The notes: generated by a model not told the origin, from the sequence alone. A stretch of 64,000 nt of DNA from Clostridium sp. chh4-2 (GCF_002899675.1 NZ_PKUU01000001.1:310001-374000), one strand, 5' to 3'; positions 51,697 to 61,767 are shown, counted from the stretch's first letter. Translations and numbers: made by a program.

Positions 51697-52989
51697 TCAG
51701 GAAACCAATACCCCAATGGTGATATAGGCGATTCCATTCAGTTGATCATTGCCGGTAATAATCTTTCCTCCATGCCGTTCCACAATCTGACGGACATTAT
51801 ATAGGCCATAACCGTGCCCGGCTTCCCTTTTCGTTGACCAGCCCCGCCGGAACATCTGGATAAACTCCATATTGGATAGAGCCGGGTGCGGGTTCAAAAC
51901 AGAAAACCGGAGGCCGTCTGCCTCCTCTTCTGCTCTGGCATACAACACATCTCCGGGTGCTGCTGCCTCGATGGCGTTGTCCAGCAAAATGGCAATCACC
52001 TCCACCCAGTCGGCCTCAGATAAGGAACGGCGGAGAAATGCACCTGCAATCGTCATTTCCACACGAACCTGTTTTAATTCCGCCTGCTTCATTTTTCCAA
52101 ACAACAGCCCGCTGATCACTTTACTGTCGCATTTTAATAATTCCTTATCCGCGCCGTCCAGTCTTACATTTTGAAGCAGAGATGTCATCGCTTCCTGTGC
52201 TTCCTGTAAATCATGTGCAGTGGAAACCGCTGCTGCAACCGCCATCATCTGATTGTTAAAATCATGTTGACGTGCCCGCACCTGTTCAATCAGTTCTTCC
52301 ACCAGAGGAAGATACTGCTCCAATGTCGCAGTCCGCCGCTGTTCCTGTATACGGTACTGGCGAAGGAGCAGGACAATACCATCGCAAACTGCCAGCAGCC
52401 CCACCACCCCCACCGTTGCAGGCAGCCACCTAAGCATGGCAGAAACGTCAAATCGGAACAGAAGCAGATGCAGCAAAAGCAGCAGCGCCGTATTGCTGCA
52501 CACCATACAGATAACGGTATCCCCGTCTGCCAGCCTGTCCTTCATCCATCCAAGCACCCCCGTGCCCCAAAGCGCCAGCCAAAGGCAGAGCGGTAATACC
52601 CGGCCTACATAGAGAAACCACACGGGCTCCGTCAGGCTGCATAGGGCAAGGATCAGTAAACAGAGTTCCCTCAGCAAAAGGTACAGCGCAAAGGCTGCAA
52701 TCGTACCGAAGAGCGTATGTCCCTCGCTCTTTTGAAACCACAGACTGTTTAATAACAACACGCCGAGGAAAAAAAACAGAAACGCGACGATATGATCCAC
52801 AGGGAATACGGCATATGCAATTTCGGTGTCGTGATCCCCAAGGCCAAGGCGGGAAAGCAGGCAGATGCCGGCAAACAATACCGGGAGCAACCGATCCGGT
52901 TTTCCCCTGGATTGTCCCAACAGAGCAAGGCTGCAAAGGTATAAAAGAAGCCCGTCCAAAGCACTTTGGATTAAAATGGAAACCGTCAT
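51697..52989 (-). CDS. GHKL sensor histidine kinase (AgrC/LytS-like)
   Basis: 430 residues: six N-terminal membrane helices (to about 200), a coiled-coil and the H-box RARQHDFNNQMMAV with the phospho-His, N-box ILLDNAIEAA and G-box GHGYGLYNVRQIVERHGG. The few-helix sensor plus GHKL-ATPase plan fits AgrC-type peptide sensors. Its ATG overlaps the response-regulator stop by four bases (ATGA). The signal may be a peptide moved by the neighbouring transporter; that is inference. Confidence 0.9.
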   Translation of the reverse strand: MTVSILIQSALDGLLLYLCSLALLGQSRGKPDRLLPVLFAGICLLSRLGLGDHDTEIAYAVFPVDHIVAFLFFFLGVLLLNSLWFQKSEGHTLFGTIAAFALYLLLRELCLLILALCSLTEPVWFLYVGRVLPLCLWLALWGTGVLGWMKDRLADGDTVICMVCSNTALLLLLHLLLFRFDVSAMLRWLPATVGVVGLLAVCDGIVLLLRQYRIQEQRRTATLEQYLPLVEELIEQVRARQHDFNNQMMAVAAAVSTAHDLQEAQEAMTSLLQNVRLDGADKELLKCDSKVISGLLFGKMKQAELKQVRVEMTIAGAFLRRSLSEADWVEVIAILLDNAIEAAAPGDVLYARAEEEADGLRFSVLNPHPALSNMEFIQMFRRGWSTKREAGHGYGLYNVRQIVERHGGKIITGNDQLNGIAYITIGVLVS

Positions 52990-53711
52990 GGCTGTTCACG
53001 CTCAAACACTGCTTTCTGGTATTTCTCACCAATCGGGATTGCTGTTTGGCATTCCTTTAAGTAAAGCAGGCGGTTTGCCTTGTCGATTTTATAAATATGA
53101 ACCGGATTGACCAAAAAGCTCTTATGGCATTGCAGCAGCCTGTTCTGCGGCACCATGTCCAGCAACCGGGAAAGGCTATAACCAGAAATCTGATCTGTTA
53201 CTTCACCTCCGCCATTTTTTGCCGTATGGATTAAAAGCCTTTTTCCAAAAGATTCAATATAGAGAATATTTCTTATTTCATATTCAAACAGAAACTGCTT
53301 TTGCTCAATCCGGAGGATTTCCGGGGCTGCCTGCATCTGTGCCCCCATCTCAAGAGCCGCTTGAAATGTCTTTTGAAATTCAATCTCCGTGAAAGGCTTT
53401 ACCAGAAAATCGTAGCATTTGATTTCCCGATAGGCTGACAACTCCTCCCCGGCCAGCTCCGTGGTAAAAAGGATGGGTGTAAACCGATATTCCGGCATAG
53501 AGCGCAGCTGCCTTGCCAGTTCCGTTCCCCGATAATCCAAAAGCTGTATATCTAAAATAAATAAATCAACCTTGCTTTTCACTGCATAGGAAAGAGCATC
53601 GGCAGCCTTAGCAAATGCAACAAGTTCGTGCTCAAATGAGATTTTTTCAATATGACGGCGTATGAGTACAACTGCGCCCGGCTCGTCTTCAACTAATAAT
53701 ATAAGTCCCAT
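52986..53711 (-). CDS. LytTR-family response regulator
   Basis: 241 residues. Receiver domain starts LILLVEDEPGAV, with the phospho-acceptor in KVDLFILDIQL (about Asp55) and KPFTEIE near 105; the LytTR DNA-binding domain spans 140-235 with NILYIESFGKRLLIHT. LytTR regulators bind direct repeats and often control peptide or bacteriocin genes. Ribosome site AGGGAGGCGGCCT. Confidence 0.92.
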   Translation of the reverse strand: MGLILLVEDEPGAVVLIRRHIEKISFEHELVAFAKAADALSYAVKSKVDLFILDIQLLDYRGTELARQLRSMPEYRFTPILFTTELAGEELSAYREIKCYDFLVKPFTEIEFQKTFQAALEMGAQMQAAPEILRIEQKQFLFEYEIRNILYIESFGKRLLIHTAKNGGGEVTDQISGYSLSRLLDMVPQNRLLQCHKSFLVNPVHIYKIDKANRLLYLKECQTAIPIGEKYQKAVFEREQP

Positions 53712-53739
53712 AGGCCGCCTCCCTTCTTTCCGGCGTTTC

Positions 53740-54309
53740 TTACTCCGCTAAATCATTTTCACAAGCCCTCATCGCCTGCAGAGTCTTGTCCAACAGCTCA
53801 TCCAAACTCCATCCCAGCTGCTCTGCCCCCTCTTTTATCACATCGCGGGAGCATCCGGCTGCGAAACGTTTATCCTTAAATTTCTTTTTCAAACTGGACA
53901 ATTCCATATCCTGTACGCTTTTAGACGGCCGCATTCTGGCAGCGGCTCCGATCAGCCCGGTCAGTTCGTCCGAAGCGAACAGCACTTTTTCCATCTCATG
54001 TTCCGGCTTCACATCGGAGCAAAGTCCGTAGCCGTGACTGCATATGGCGTGGATCATATCTTCCCCCACACCGCCTTCTTTCAAAAGTTCCGGAGCTTTT
54101 TTACAGTGTTCTTCCGGATACAGTTCAAAATCGATATCATGAAGAAGTCCGACAGTTCCCCAAAATTCTTCTTCCTCTCCATATCCCAGTTCCCTGGCAA
54201 ACCATTTCATAACGCCTTCCACGGTCCGGCCGTGTAAAATATGAAACGGCTCTTTGTTGTACTTCTTTAATAATTCCAGTGCTTCCTCACGGCTTAAATT
54301 ACTCTTCAT
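53740..54309 (-). CDS. HD-domain phosphohydrolase-like protein
   Basis: 189 residues. The HD metal site is formed by HILHGRTVEGV, GLLHDIDFELYPEEH (the HD pair), ICSHGYGL and FASDELTGLI. HDIG-like single-domain proteins of this type are widespread in Clostridia; substrate unknown, perhaps nucleotide or phosphate ester. It is 28 bases upstream of the response regulator gene and may be its operon partner. ATG after AAGGAGAGAGAAAA. A MITE-like element lies directly upstream. Confidence 0.8.
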   Translation of the reverse strand: MKSNLSREEALELLKKYNKEPFHILHGRTVEGVMKWFARELGYGEEEEFWGTVGLLHDIDFELYPEEHCKKAPELLKEGGVGEDMIHAICSHGYGLCSDVKPEHEMEKVLFASDELTGLIGAAARMRPSKSVQDMELSSLKKKFKDKRFAAGCSRDVIKEGAEQLGWSLDELLDKTLQAMRACENDLAE

Positions 54310-54355
54310 TTTTCTCTCTCCTTATCCTGAATTTCTATTTTTAGACGTCTCTATT

Positions 54356-54600
54356 GATTCGGGTGTCAAAAGGTCTTGCCCCTGCAAATTGTCTGAATTG
54401 TTTGCATGTGCAGGAATTTAGGAATCCTTAGACTGCCGGATTTTGCGCTGAGACGAAAATGACAGCATGTCTGAGCGCAGCGAGTTCTGCATTTTCGTCT
54501 CGCTTTTAGCAAAATTCGGCGGTCTTAGGATTCCTTAATTCCGAACCCTGACAAACAATTCAGACAATTTGCAGGGGCAAGACCTTTTGACACCTGAATC
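54356..54600. mobile_element. 245-bp MITE-like element with 7-bp target duplication
   Basis: Arms of 49 bases (54356-54404 and 54552-54600) are inverted and differ at a single position; they start GATTCGGGTGTCAAAAGG. Nested pairs (AGGAATCC.../GGATTCCT, GAGACGAAAATG/CATTTTCGTCTC) extend the hairpin. The flanks are identical 7-mers CTCTATT at 54349-54355 and 54601-54607, a target-site duplication. No ORF inside. The right duplicate contains the stop codon of the ABC gene at 54603. Confidence 0.85.
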
Positions 54601-54602
54601 CT

Positions 54603-56393
54603 CTATTCAAACTGCGCCTGATACATCTGATAATAAAATCCCTTTTTCTCCATCAGTTTCTGATGATTTCCCTGCTCCACCACGTCTCCGTTGTTCACCA
54701 CCAAAATTAAATCGGCATCCCGTATGGTGGACAGCCTGTGAGCGATCACAAAACAGGTTTTTCCTGCCATCAGCCTTCTCATGGCCTGTTGAATACGTAT
54801 CTCGGTCCGCGTATCCACGTTCGAAGTGGCTTCGTCCAGAATCAGCATTCTGGCATCTAAAAGCATGGCCCTGGCTATAGTAAGAAGCTGCTTCTGCCCC
54901 TTGGAAACATTGGTTCCGTCCTCGTTCAATATGGTATCATAGCCCTGAGGCAAATGTTTAATAAATGAATGGATGCGGGCCGCTTTTGCAGCTTCGATAA
55001 CCTCTTCTTTAGAAGCCCCCGCCTTTCCATAAGCCAGATTTTCATAAATCGTTCCATGAAACAGCCAGGTATCCTGCAAAACCATGGCATAGGACTTTCT
55101 CAGGCTCTTTCTGGTAACCCCTCTGATGTCTTTTCCATCCACGGTAATCGTCCCCGAATCCACATCGTAAAAGCGCATCAGCAGGTTAATTAATGTGGTT
55201 TTTCCGGCTCCCGTGGGGCCTACTATTGCGATCAGCCGGCCCGGTTCCGTCTTTAATGAAAGATCATGGATGATGGTATGTTCCTTATCATATCCGAAAT
55301 TAATATGCTGAAGCTCTACTTCACCATTCACATGTTCCAGCTCCTTTGCCCCCTCACAGTCTTCCGGCTCAGGCAGTTCATCAATCAGGATAAAGATGCG
55401 TTCCGCAGCGGCTAACGACGACTGCAGCTCCCCAATAATGTTGGCCGCCTCATTAATCGGACCTGAAAACTTCCTGGAATACAGCACAAAGGAGGAAATA
55501 TTTCCGATGGACATCTGGCCGGCCAGATACAGCAAAGCGCCAAATACACTGATCAATGACAGCGACAGGTTGTTGATAAAGTTAACGGTTGGCCCTACCA
55601 CGCTTCCGTAATATTCCGCCCTGTAATAAGCTTCTACCGCATTATAATTGACTTCGGAAAACTGGTTTAACGTATTTTGTTCCTGGGCATATGCTTTCAG
55701 CGTCTTCTGCCCGCTGATCATCTCCTCCACAAACCCGTTCAGGTATCCGATGGTTCTGGACCGTTCCCTAAACAGAGGGCGCGTCTTTCCCGTAATAAAT
55801 TTCGTCCAAAAGATAGAGAGCGGTACCGTAAATGCAAACACCAGTACCAGCCTGGGAGAAATCATCACCATCATGGAAAATGCTCCGATTACCGTGATAA
55901 ATGTGGTGGCAATCTGGATCAAATCACTGGAAAGCGACGTATTAACCGTATCAATATCATACGAAATCCGGCTGATAATATCTCCTGTCTGGTGGATATC
56001 GAAAAATCCCACCGGAAGGCTGAGCAGCCGGTCAAAAACATCTTTTCTCATCTGGTAAACCACTTTTTTACTGATTGTCAGCATTAAAACAGACAGCAGG
56101 TAGGATAAAGCCGCAGAAGCCACATAAAATCCGGCCATCCATGCCGCATAATAAAAGACCCGGTCAAATTCCACCGACCCTTTTCCCGGCTCAATCGCAT
56201 CGATCGCATATCCCGACAGCATGGGGCCGATCAGAGCAAACAGGTTGCTGCCCACAGTCAGCAAAATTGCTAAAAACAACAGCCATTTGTATCGGAACAG
56301 ATATTTTCCAAGTCTGGAAAGCGTATATTGTTTCGGCTTTTTCAGCCGGTTGTCTTCAACTTTTCCATCAAAACTCACTTTATTTCTCGCCAT
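54603..56393 (-). CDS. Heterodimeric ABC exporter subunit, catalytic half (pair B)
   Basis: 596 residues: exporter transmembrane domain to about 320, ATPase domain to the end. Walker A GPTGAGKTT, Walker B MLILDEATSNVD with catalytic Glu, but signature VSKGQ (NVSKGQKQLL). Partner of the upstream gene with the opposite pattern. ATG at 56393 follows GTGGAGGGAAAT; a start eight codons earlier is unlikely. Last gene of a four-gene operon; a MITE-like element was inserted right at its stop codon. Confidence 0.9.
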   Translation of the reverse strand: MARNKVSFDGKVEDNRLKKPKQYTLSRLGKYLFRYKWLLFLAILLTVGSNLFALIGPMLSGYAIDAIEPGKGSVEFDRVFYYAAWMAGFYVASAALSYLLSVLMLTISKKVVYQMRKDVFDRLLSLPVGFFDIHQTGDIISRISYDIDTVNTSLSSDLIQIATTFITVIGAFSMMVMISPRLVLVFAFTVPLSIFWTKFITGKTRPLFRERSRTIGYLNGFVEEMISGQKTLKAYAQEQNTLNQFSEVNYNAVEAYYRAEYYGSVVGPTVNFINNLSLSLISVFGALLYLAGQMSIGNISSFVLYSRKFSGPINEAANIIGELQSSLAAAERIFILIDELPEPEDCEGAKELEHVNGEVELQHINFGYDKEHTIIHDLSLKTEPGRLIAIVGPTGAGKTTLINLLMRFYDVDSGTITVDGKDIRGVTRKSLRKSYAMVLQDTWLFHGTIYENLAYGKAGASKEEVIEAAKAARIHSFIKHLPQGYDTILNEDGTNVSKGQKQLLTIARAMLLDARMLILDEATSNVDTRTEIRIQQAMRRLMAGKTCFVIAHRLSTIRDADLILVVNNGDVVEQGNHQKLMEKKGFYYQMYQAQFE

Positions 56394-56447
56394 ATTTCCC
56401 TCCACAATCCCATACAATTGTCCACATGTTAACCGGCATTTTCACCC

Positions 56448-58160
56448 CTATGCCGCTCCCATCTGAGAGTTGCTGATCTCCTGATAGATCTGACAGCTCT
56501 TCATCAGCTCTTCATGTGTTCCGTAGGCAACCGCTTTGCCGTCTTCCAGAACGAGAATATGATCGGAATGCATGATGGAACTGATTCTCTGCGCCACAAT
56601 CACACAGGTGGTATCGGAAAAATGATCCCGTATCTCCTTTCTCAGTGCCGCGTCCGTCTTATAATCCAGCGCGCTGGAAGAATCGTCCAGAATCAGAATC
56701 TTAGGATGGGCTGCCAGCGCTCTGGCAATTAGTATCCTCTGCTTCTGGCCGCCACTTAAATTGGCCCCCTTAATATCCAGCATGCTTCTGATATCGCCGC
56801 CTTTCTGTGATACAAACTCCGTGGCTCTGGCATATAAAAGGGCTTCCTGAATCTGTGTTTCGTCCAGGTCCCTTCCCATATCCACATTTTCCAATATGCT
56901 TTTGGCAAATATCGCATCATTTTGGAAAACCACACCGAATTTCCGGCGCAGTTCTTCTAATCCCATGGTCTGAATCTTCTGTCCGTCAATCCAGATACTG
57001 CCCTGATCCACATCATAAAAACGCATCAGCAGATTCACAATGGTGGATTTTCCTGACCCGGTCTCCCCTATGATTCCCAGTGTTTCCCCTTTATTCAAAC
57101 GGAAGCTGATATCTTCCAGATTGTTTTCCCCTTTATTATAAGAAAATGACACATGGTCAAATTCCACCATGCTGTCTCTTCTCTCCTCTGCGTCTGCCAT
57201 CTCTTCCAAAAGCTCATCAGAGGCATCCAGAACAGCGACCACACGTTCCGCAGATGCCATTCCTTTAGAGATCATAACAAACATCCTGGAAATGGACATC
57301 ATAGCGTTGAGGATAATCGTAAAATACGTCATAAAAGCCAGAATCTTTCCCACCTGGGTCTCCCCCCGGTTTACAAGATAAGCTCCGGCCAAAATTACAA
57401 GTACCAATCCCAGATTCAGAATAACGTTCATGGACGGATTGATCACTGCGGATGTCATGCCCGCCTTTCTCTCCCGCTCCACTACGGTCTGATTGATTTC
57501 ATCAAATCTTTCCCTCTCATAATCCCCTTTGGAAAGAGCCTTAATCACACGGATACCGGCAATGTCCTCCCGCACCAGGCGGACGAAATCATCCACGGCC
57601 AGCTGAAGCTTGGTGAACATAGGAACGCTCCGCTTGGTCACGATCACCATAACAAGAGCCAAAAGCGGCATTAAGCAGATCAAAATGGCGGAAAGGCGTG
57701 GTTCCAACGTCATGGTAACCACAATCCCTCCTGCCAGCAGAATGGGAGCCCTCACTCCCAATCTCTGTATCCTGGCGATCACCTGGTGAAGATTATAGGT
57801 ATCGCTGGTTAAACGGGAGATCAGCGTTGGCTTGGAGAGATTATCCACCTGTCGTTCCGACAGATAGATAGTCTTTTCATACAGATCATACCGGATCACC
57901 TGCATCACATCGCTGGCCACTCTGGAAGCCATACGGTTCGCAATGATATTAAAGGACACCGCCATTATGGAACAGACGATCATAACGATTCCCCATAAGA
58001 AAATCTGTTTCTGCTTATGTCTTGGAGTTACAGTATCAATCATATAAGCCAGAATCCAAGGTATGCATAAATCCATCACCGTTCCGGTAAACTTTACTAA
58101 AAACCCAATTGACATTTTAAGATAATACGGCTTTAAATACCCGGTAAGTATCCGTTTCAT
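56448..58160 (-). CDS. Heterodimeric ABC exporter subunit, degenerate-site half (pair B)
   Basis: 570 residues. Six-helix domain then ATPase domain with Walker A GETGSGKST, canonical LSGGQKQR, and Walker B ILILDDSSSALD: Asp in place of the catalytic Glu. H-loop is VAQR, i.e. Gln instead of His, which fits a non-hydrolysing site. Third gene of the operon, 27 bases after pair A. Confidence 0.9.
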   Translation of the reverse strand: MKRILTGYLKPYYLKMSIGFLVKFTGTVMDLCIPWILAYMIDTVTPRHKQKQIFLWGIVMIVCSIMAVSFNIIANRMASRVASDVMQVIRYDLYEKTIYLSERQVDNLSKPTLISRLTSDTYNLHQVIARIQRLGVRAPILLAGGIVVTMTLEPRLSAILICLMPLLALVMVIVTKRSVPMFTKLQLAVDDFVRLVREDIAGIRVIKALSKGDYERERFDEINQTVVERERKAGMTSAVINPSMNVILNLGLVLVILAGAYLVNRGETQVGKILAFMTYFTIILNAMMSISRMFVMISKGMASAERVVAVLDASDELLEEMADAEERRDSMVEFDHVSFSYNKGENNLEDISFRLNKGETLGIIGETGSGKSTIVNLLMRFYDVDQGSIWIDGQKIQTMGLEELRRKFGVVFQNDAIFAKSILENVDMGRDLDETQIQEALLYARATEFVSQKGGDIRSMLDIKGANLSGGQKQRILIARALAAHPKILILDDSSSALDYKTDAALRKEIRDHFSDTTCVIVAQRISSIMHSDHILVLEDGKAVAYGTHEELMKSCQIYQEISNSQMGAA

Positions 58161-58187
58161 GTATCCACCCCTTTTTAATTAAGTCCC

Positions 58188-59927
58188 CTAAACTGCAAAC
58201 TGGCTATTATACAGCTCTGCATAAAAGCCCTTCTTCTCCAATAAAGTTTCGTGTGTCCCCTGTTCAATAATATGACCGTCTTTCATAACCAGAATCATAT
58301 CCGCTTCTCTGATGGTGGACAGACGGTGGGCTACAATAAAGCTGGTTCTGCCCTTCATCATCTTGGCAAATGCCTGCTGGATCATGACTTCGGTTCTGGT
58401 ATCGATAGAGGATGTGGCCTCATCGAGGATCAGCATAGGCGGAAGACAAAGCATAACTCTGGCAATACATAAAAGCTGTTTCTGCCCCTGTGATAAATTG
58501 CCGCCGTCTTCCGAAATAACGGTGTCATATCCGTTTGGCATACGCTTAATGAAGCTGTGCGCATGTGCTTCTTTTGCCGCCCTTATGATCTCTTCTTCCG
58601 ATGCTTCCGGTTTTCCATAGGCAATATTTTCGCGGATCGTTCCCGACTTGAGCCATGTTTCCTGGAGCACCATGCCGTAATTGGTTCTCAGGCTTTTTCT
58701 GGTCAGATGGCGGATATCATAGCCGGTAACCTTAATGGAGCCCGAATCCACATCATAGAAACGCATCAGCAGATTGATAACCGTCGTCTTTCCGCAGCCG
58801 GTAGGGCCTACGATTGCGATTCTCTGTCCCGGCTTCACTTCCAGGTTTAAGTCTTCAATCAGGGACACCTCAGGGCTGTAGGAAAAATAAACCTGATCCA
58901 GCTTCACGCTGCCGTCCACTTCCTTTAAATCCACCGCATCCTCTGCATCCTCAATAATCGTTTTTTCATCGATCAGTTCAAATACCCTGGATGCGGACGC
59001 CAAAGCGTTCTGCAGCTCCGTCACCACCCCGGAAATCTCGTTAAACGGTTTTGTGTACTGGTTTGCATAGCTTAAAAAGCAGGAAAGCTGGCCTACCGAC
59101 AGCATTCCGCGCACCGCTGCAAAAGCCCCCACGATTCCCACGCTGGCATACACTAATCCATTGACAAACCGGGTGGCCGGATTGGTGATGGAGGAAAAAA
59201 AGATCGCTTTTAAACTGCACGCTCTCAAGCGCTCATTAATCTCTTCGAATTCTTTCTGTGCCTCCTGTTCATGGCCAAATGCCTGAACAATCTTCTGGTT
59301 TCCCAGCATCTCGTCCACCAGAGAAGTCATCTCTCCTCTTGTTTCCGACTGGAGCCGGAACATAGTAAATGTTTTTTTCGCAATAAAAGCCGCCACAAAT
59401 AAGGATACCGGAGTCACCAAAACCACCACTAAAGTGATCAGGGGATTGACGGAAAGCATGAATCCCAAGGTTCCTAAAATGGTGAGCACACCGGTAAACA
59501 GCTGGGTGAATCCCATCAAAAGTCCCTCTGAAAACTGATCGATATCAGCAATAATCCTGCTTATAATATCTCCGTACTGATGGGAATCCACGTATTTTAA
59601 AGGCAGCACCTCGAGATGGTTAAATGCCTTTGTTCGGATATCTTTTACCACGCGGTAAGTTATCTGGTTATTAATGTGGTTCATCAGCCATTGGGACAAT
59701 GCGGTAATAAGGATTACGCACCCGATCTTTTTCAGAATTACAAGCAGCCCTGCAAAGTCTACCTGCCCCGGCCCGACAATTAAATCCACGCCCTGACCTA
59801 CCAGGATCGGAGCGTAAAGGGTGGTTGCCACCGTGATGGCCGCTAGGACGATGGATGCCGCAACTCCCCATTTATACTGGCTGATATAGGATAATACCCG
59901 CTTTAATGTTGATTTGTATTTTTTCAT
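58188..59927 (-). CDS. Heterodimeric ABC exporter subunit, catalytic half (pair A)
   Basis: 579 residues. Walker A GPTGCGKTT, signature LSQGQ (NLSQGQKQLL), Walker B MLILDEATSSID, H-loop VAHRLST; an active-site Glu is present. ATG at 59927 lies one base after the upstream stop (TAAGATG), ribosome site AGAGGTGGGC. Longer N-terminal frame is rejected for that reason. Confidence 0.9.
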   Translation of the reverse strand: MKKYKSTLKRVLSYISQYKWGVAASIVLAAITVATTLYAPILVGQGVDLIVGPGQVDFAGLLVILKKIGCVILITALSQWLMNHINNQITYRVVKDIRTKAFNHLEVLPLKYVDSHQYGDIISRIIADIDQFSEGLLMGFTQLFTGVLTILGTLGFMLSVNPLITLVVVLVTPVSLFVAAFIAKKTFTMFRLQSETRGEMTSLVDEMLGNQKIVQAFGHEQEAQKEFEEINERLRACSLKAIFFSSITNPATRFVNGLVYASVGIVGAFAAVRGMLSVGQLSCFLSYANQYTKPFNEISGVVTELQNALASASRVFELIDEKTIIEDAEDAVDLKEVDGSVKLDQVYFSYSPEVSLIEDLNLEVKPGQRIAIVGPTGCGKTTVINLLMRFYDVDSGSIKVTGYDIRHLTRKSLRTNYGMVLQETWLKSGTIRENIAYGKPEASEEEIIRAAKEAHAHSFIKRMPNGYDTVISEDGGNLSQGQKQLLCIARVMLCLPPMLILDEATSSIDTRTEVMIQQAFAKMMKGRTSFIVAHRLSTIREADMILVMKDGHIIEQGTHETLLEKKGFYAELYNSQFAV

Positions 59928-59928
59928 C

Positions 59929-61659
59929 TTAGCCCACCTCTTCCTTTGAAAGCTGTGACAGGCAGATTTCCCGGTACACTTCACAGCTCTTTATTAATTC
60001 TGCATGGGTTCCGCAGCCGGCCATACGGCCATCGTCCAAAACGATGATCTGATCCGCATTTTTTATGGTGGTAGCCCGCTGGGATACAATAAATACAGTC
60101 ATATCTTTGGTTCCTTCTTTAATCGCCTTTCTGAGTTTTGCATCCGTCGCAAAATCAAGAGCCGAGGCGCTGTCGTCCATAATCAGAATCTCCGGCTGTT
60201 TCACCAATGCTCTGGCTATGGTTAAACGCTGTCTCTGACCTCCCGACAGATTCTTTCCGCCCTGATCGATGTTCAGTTCCAGACCGTGATCCTTGGTATC
60301 CACAAACTCCCTGGCCTGGGCGATCTCAAGCGCACGGTAGATCTCTTCGTCCGTAGCGTCTTCCTTGCCCCATTTCATATTATCTCTCAACGTTCCTTTA
60401 AAAAGCACCGCCCTCTGGGGAACGATTCCGACCTTGCTTCTCAGCTGTTCCAAAGGATATTTTTCCGCTTCCACTCCGTCGATGAGCACCTGCCCGGTTC
60501 TGGCTTCATAAAATCTTGGAATCAGGTTAACGAGGGAAGTCTTACCCGATCCGGTACCTCCGATAATGCCGATGGTCTGTCCCTTTTTCGCTGCAAAATC
60601 AATATCGGTCAGGGAATCTTCCTTGGCTCCCTGATACGCGAAATTCACATGATTGAAACGGACTTTCGGCTGTCCGTCCACGCCTCTTGCCTGTTCGGAC
60701 ACAAGGTCTGTAATGGTGGTCTTCTCATCAAAGACGGAGCTGACACGGTTGGCGCAGGCCAGCGCTTTGGAGATGGAAACGATCAGGTTTGCCATCTTAA
60801 TCAGCTCCACCAGAATCTGAGACATATAATTGACCAGAGCAACCGTCTCACCCTGAGTGATGATGCCCTGGTCCACCTGCTGCCCGGATACCCATACCAC
60901 CAGGATAATGGCCAGATTGACAATTACATAGGTTATCGGATTCATAAGGGCTGAAATCTTGCCCACAAATACCTGGAATTTTACCAACGTGCTGTTGGCA
61001 TCGTCGAATTTGGCGATCTCATCTTCCTGACGGTTAAACGCCCGGATTACCCTGGCTCCCACCAGATTCTCCCTTGTTGCTAAAAGAACCTTATCCAGCT
61101 GGCGCTGCACTTTTTTGTAAAGAGGCATGCTGACAGCCATGATTCCAAACACGACCACACAAAGCAGAGGAATTGCAACCACAAATACCATAGCCGCCTT
61201 TGCATTAACGGTAAATGCCATGATCATGGCTCCGAATACGATAAACGGCGACCGAAGCAGAAGGCGGAGGGCCAGATTGAGACCGGACTGCACCTGATTG
61301 ATATCGCTGGTCATTCTGGTGATCAGCGTGGCCGTTCCGATCTTATCGATCTCATTATAGGACAAGCTGTTAATATGGGAAAATAAATCATTTCTCAACT
61401 CGCTTCCAAAGCCCACGGAGGCTTTCGCGGCAAAATATTGTGCGGTCAAAGAACATGTCAGGCCAATAACTCCCAACAGAACTAAAACCGCACCCATCTT
61501 CAATATATAAACCGTATCCTGATTGCGGATACCGACATCAATAATTTTAGCCATTACCAGAGGTACAAAAAGTTCAAAGCTGGCTTCCAGCATCTTGAAC
61601 AGAGGCCCCAGCACGCTTTCCACTTTATAATTCCTGATATACTTCATTAACTTATGCAT
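59929..61659 (-). CDS. Heterodimeric ABC exporter subunit, degenerate-site half (pair A)
   Basis: 576 residues; first gene of the four-gene exporter operon. Walker A GGTGSGKTS, LSGGQRQR, Walker B ILIMDDSASALD with Asp at the catalytic position, and VSQRATT replacing the His switch. N-terminal domain starts MHKLMKYIRNYKVESVLGPLFKMLEAS. Ribosome site GGAGGAAGACACAA. Transcribed from the promoter at 61708-61736. Confidence 0.9.
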   Translation of the reverse strand: MHKLMKYIRNYKVESVLGPLFKMLEASFELFVPLVMAKIIDVGIRNQDTVYILKMGAVLVLLGVIGLTCSLTAQYFAAKASVGFGSELRNDLFSHINSLSYNEIDKIGTATLITRMTSDINQVQSGLNLALRLLLRSPFIVFGAMIMAFTVNAKAAMVFVVAIPLLCVVVFGIMAVSMPLYKKVQRQLDKVLLATRENLVGARVIRAFNRQEDEIAKFDDANSTLVKFQVFVGKISALMNPITYVIVNLAIILVVWVSGQQVDQGIITQGETVALVNYMSQILVELIKMANLIVSISKALACANRVSSVFDEKTTITDLVSEQARGVDGQPKVRFNHVNFAYQGAKEDSLTDIDFAAKKGQTIGIIGGTGSGKTSLVNLIPRFYEARTGQVLIDGVEAEKYPLEQLRSKVGIVPQRAVLFKGTLRDNMKWGKEDATDEEIYRALEIAQAREFVDTKDHGLELNIDQGGKNLSGGQRQRLTIARALVKQPEILIMDDSASALDFATDAKLRKAIKEGTKDMTVFIVSQRATTIKNADQIIVLDDGRMAGCGTHAELIKSCEVYREICLSQLSKEEVG

Positions 61660-61707
61660 TTGTGTCTTCCTCCAAATTTTCTGTTTAAAAAACGAAAAAT
61701 CCTTTTT

Positions 61708-61736
61708 ATTATACCATTTTCTTACAGCAATAACAA
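61708..61736 (-). promoter_or_regulatory. Promoter of the four-gene ABC exporter operon
   Basis: TTGTTA, 17 bases, TATAAT on the minus strand. Confidence 0.75.
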
Positions 61737-61767
61737 GATTTCAAACAGAAGGAAATTAAGATCCGGC

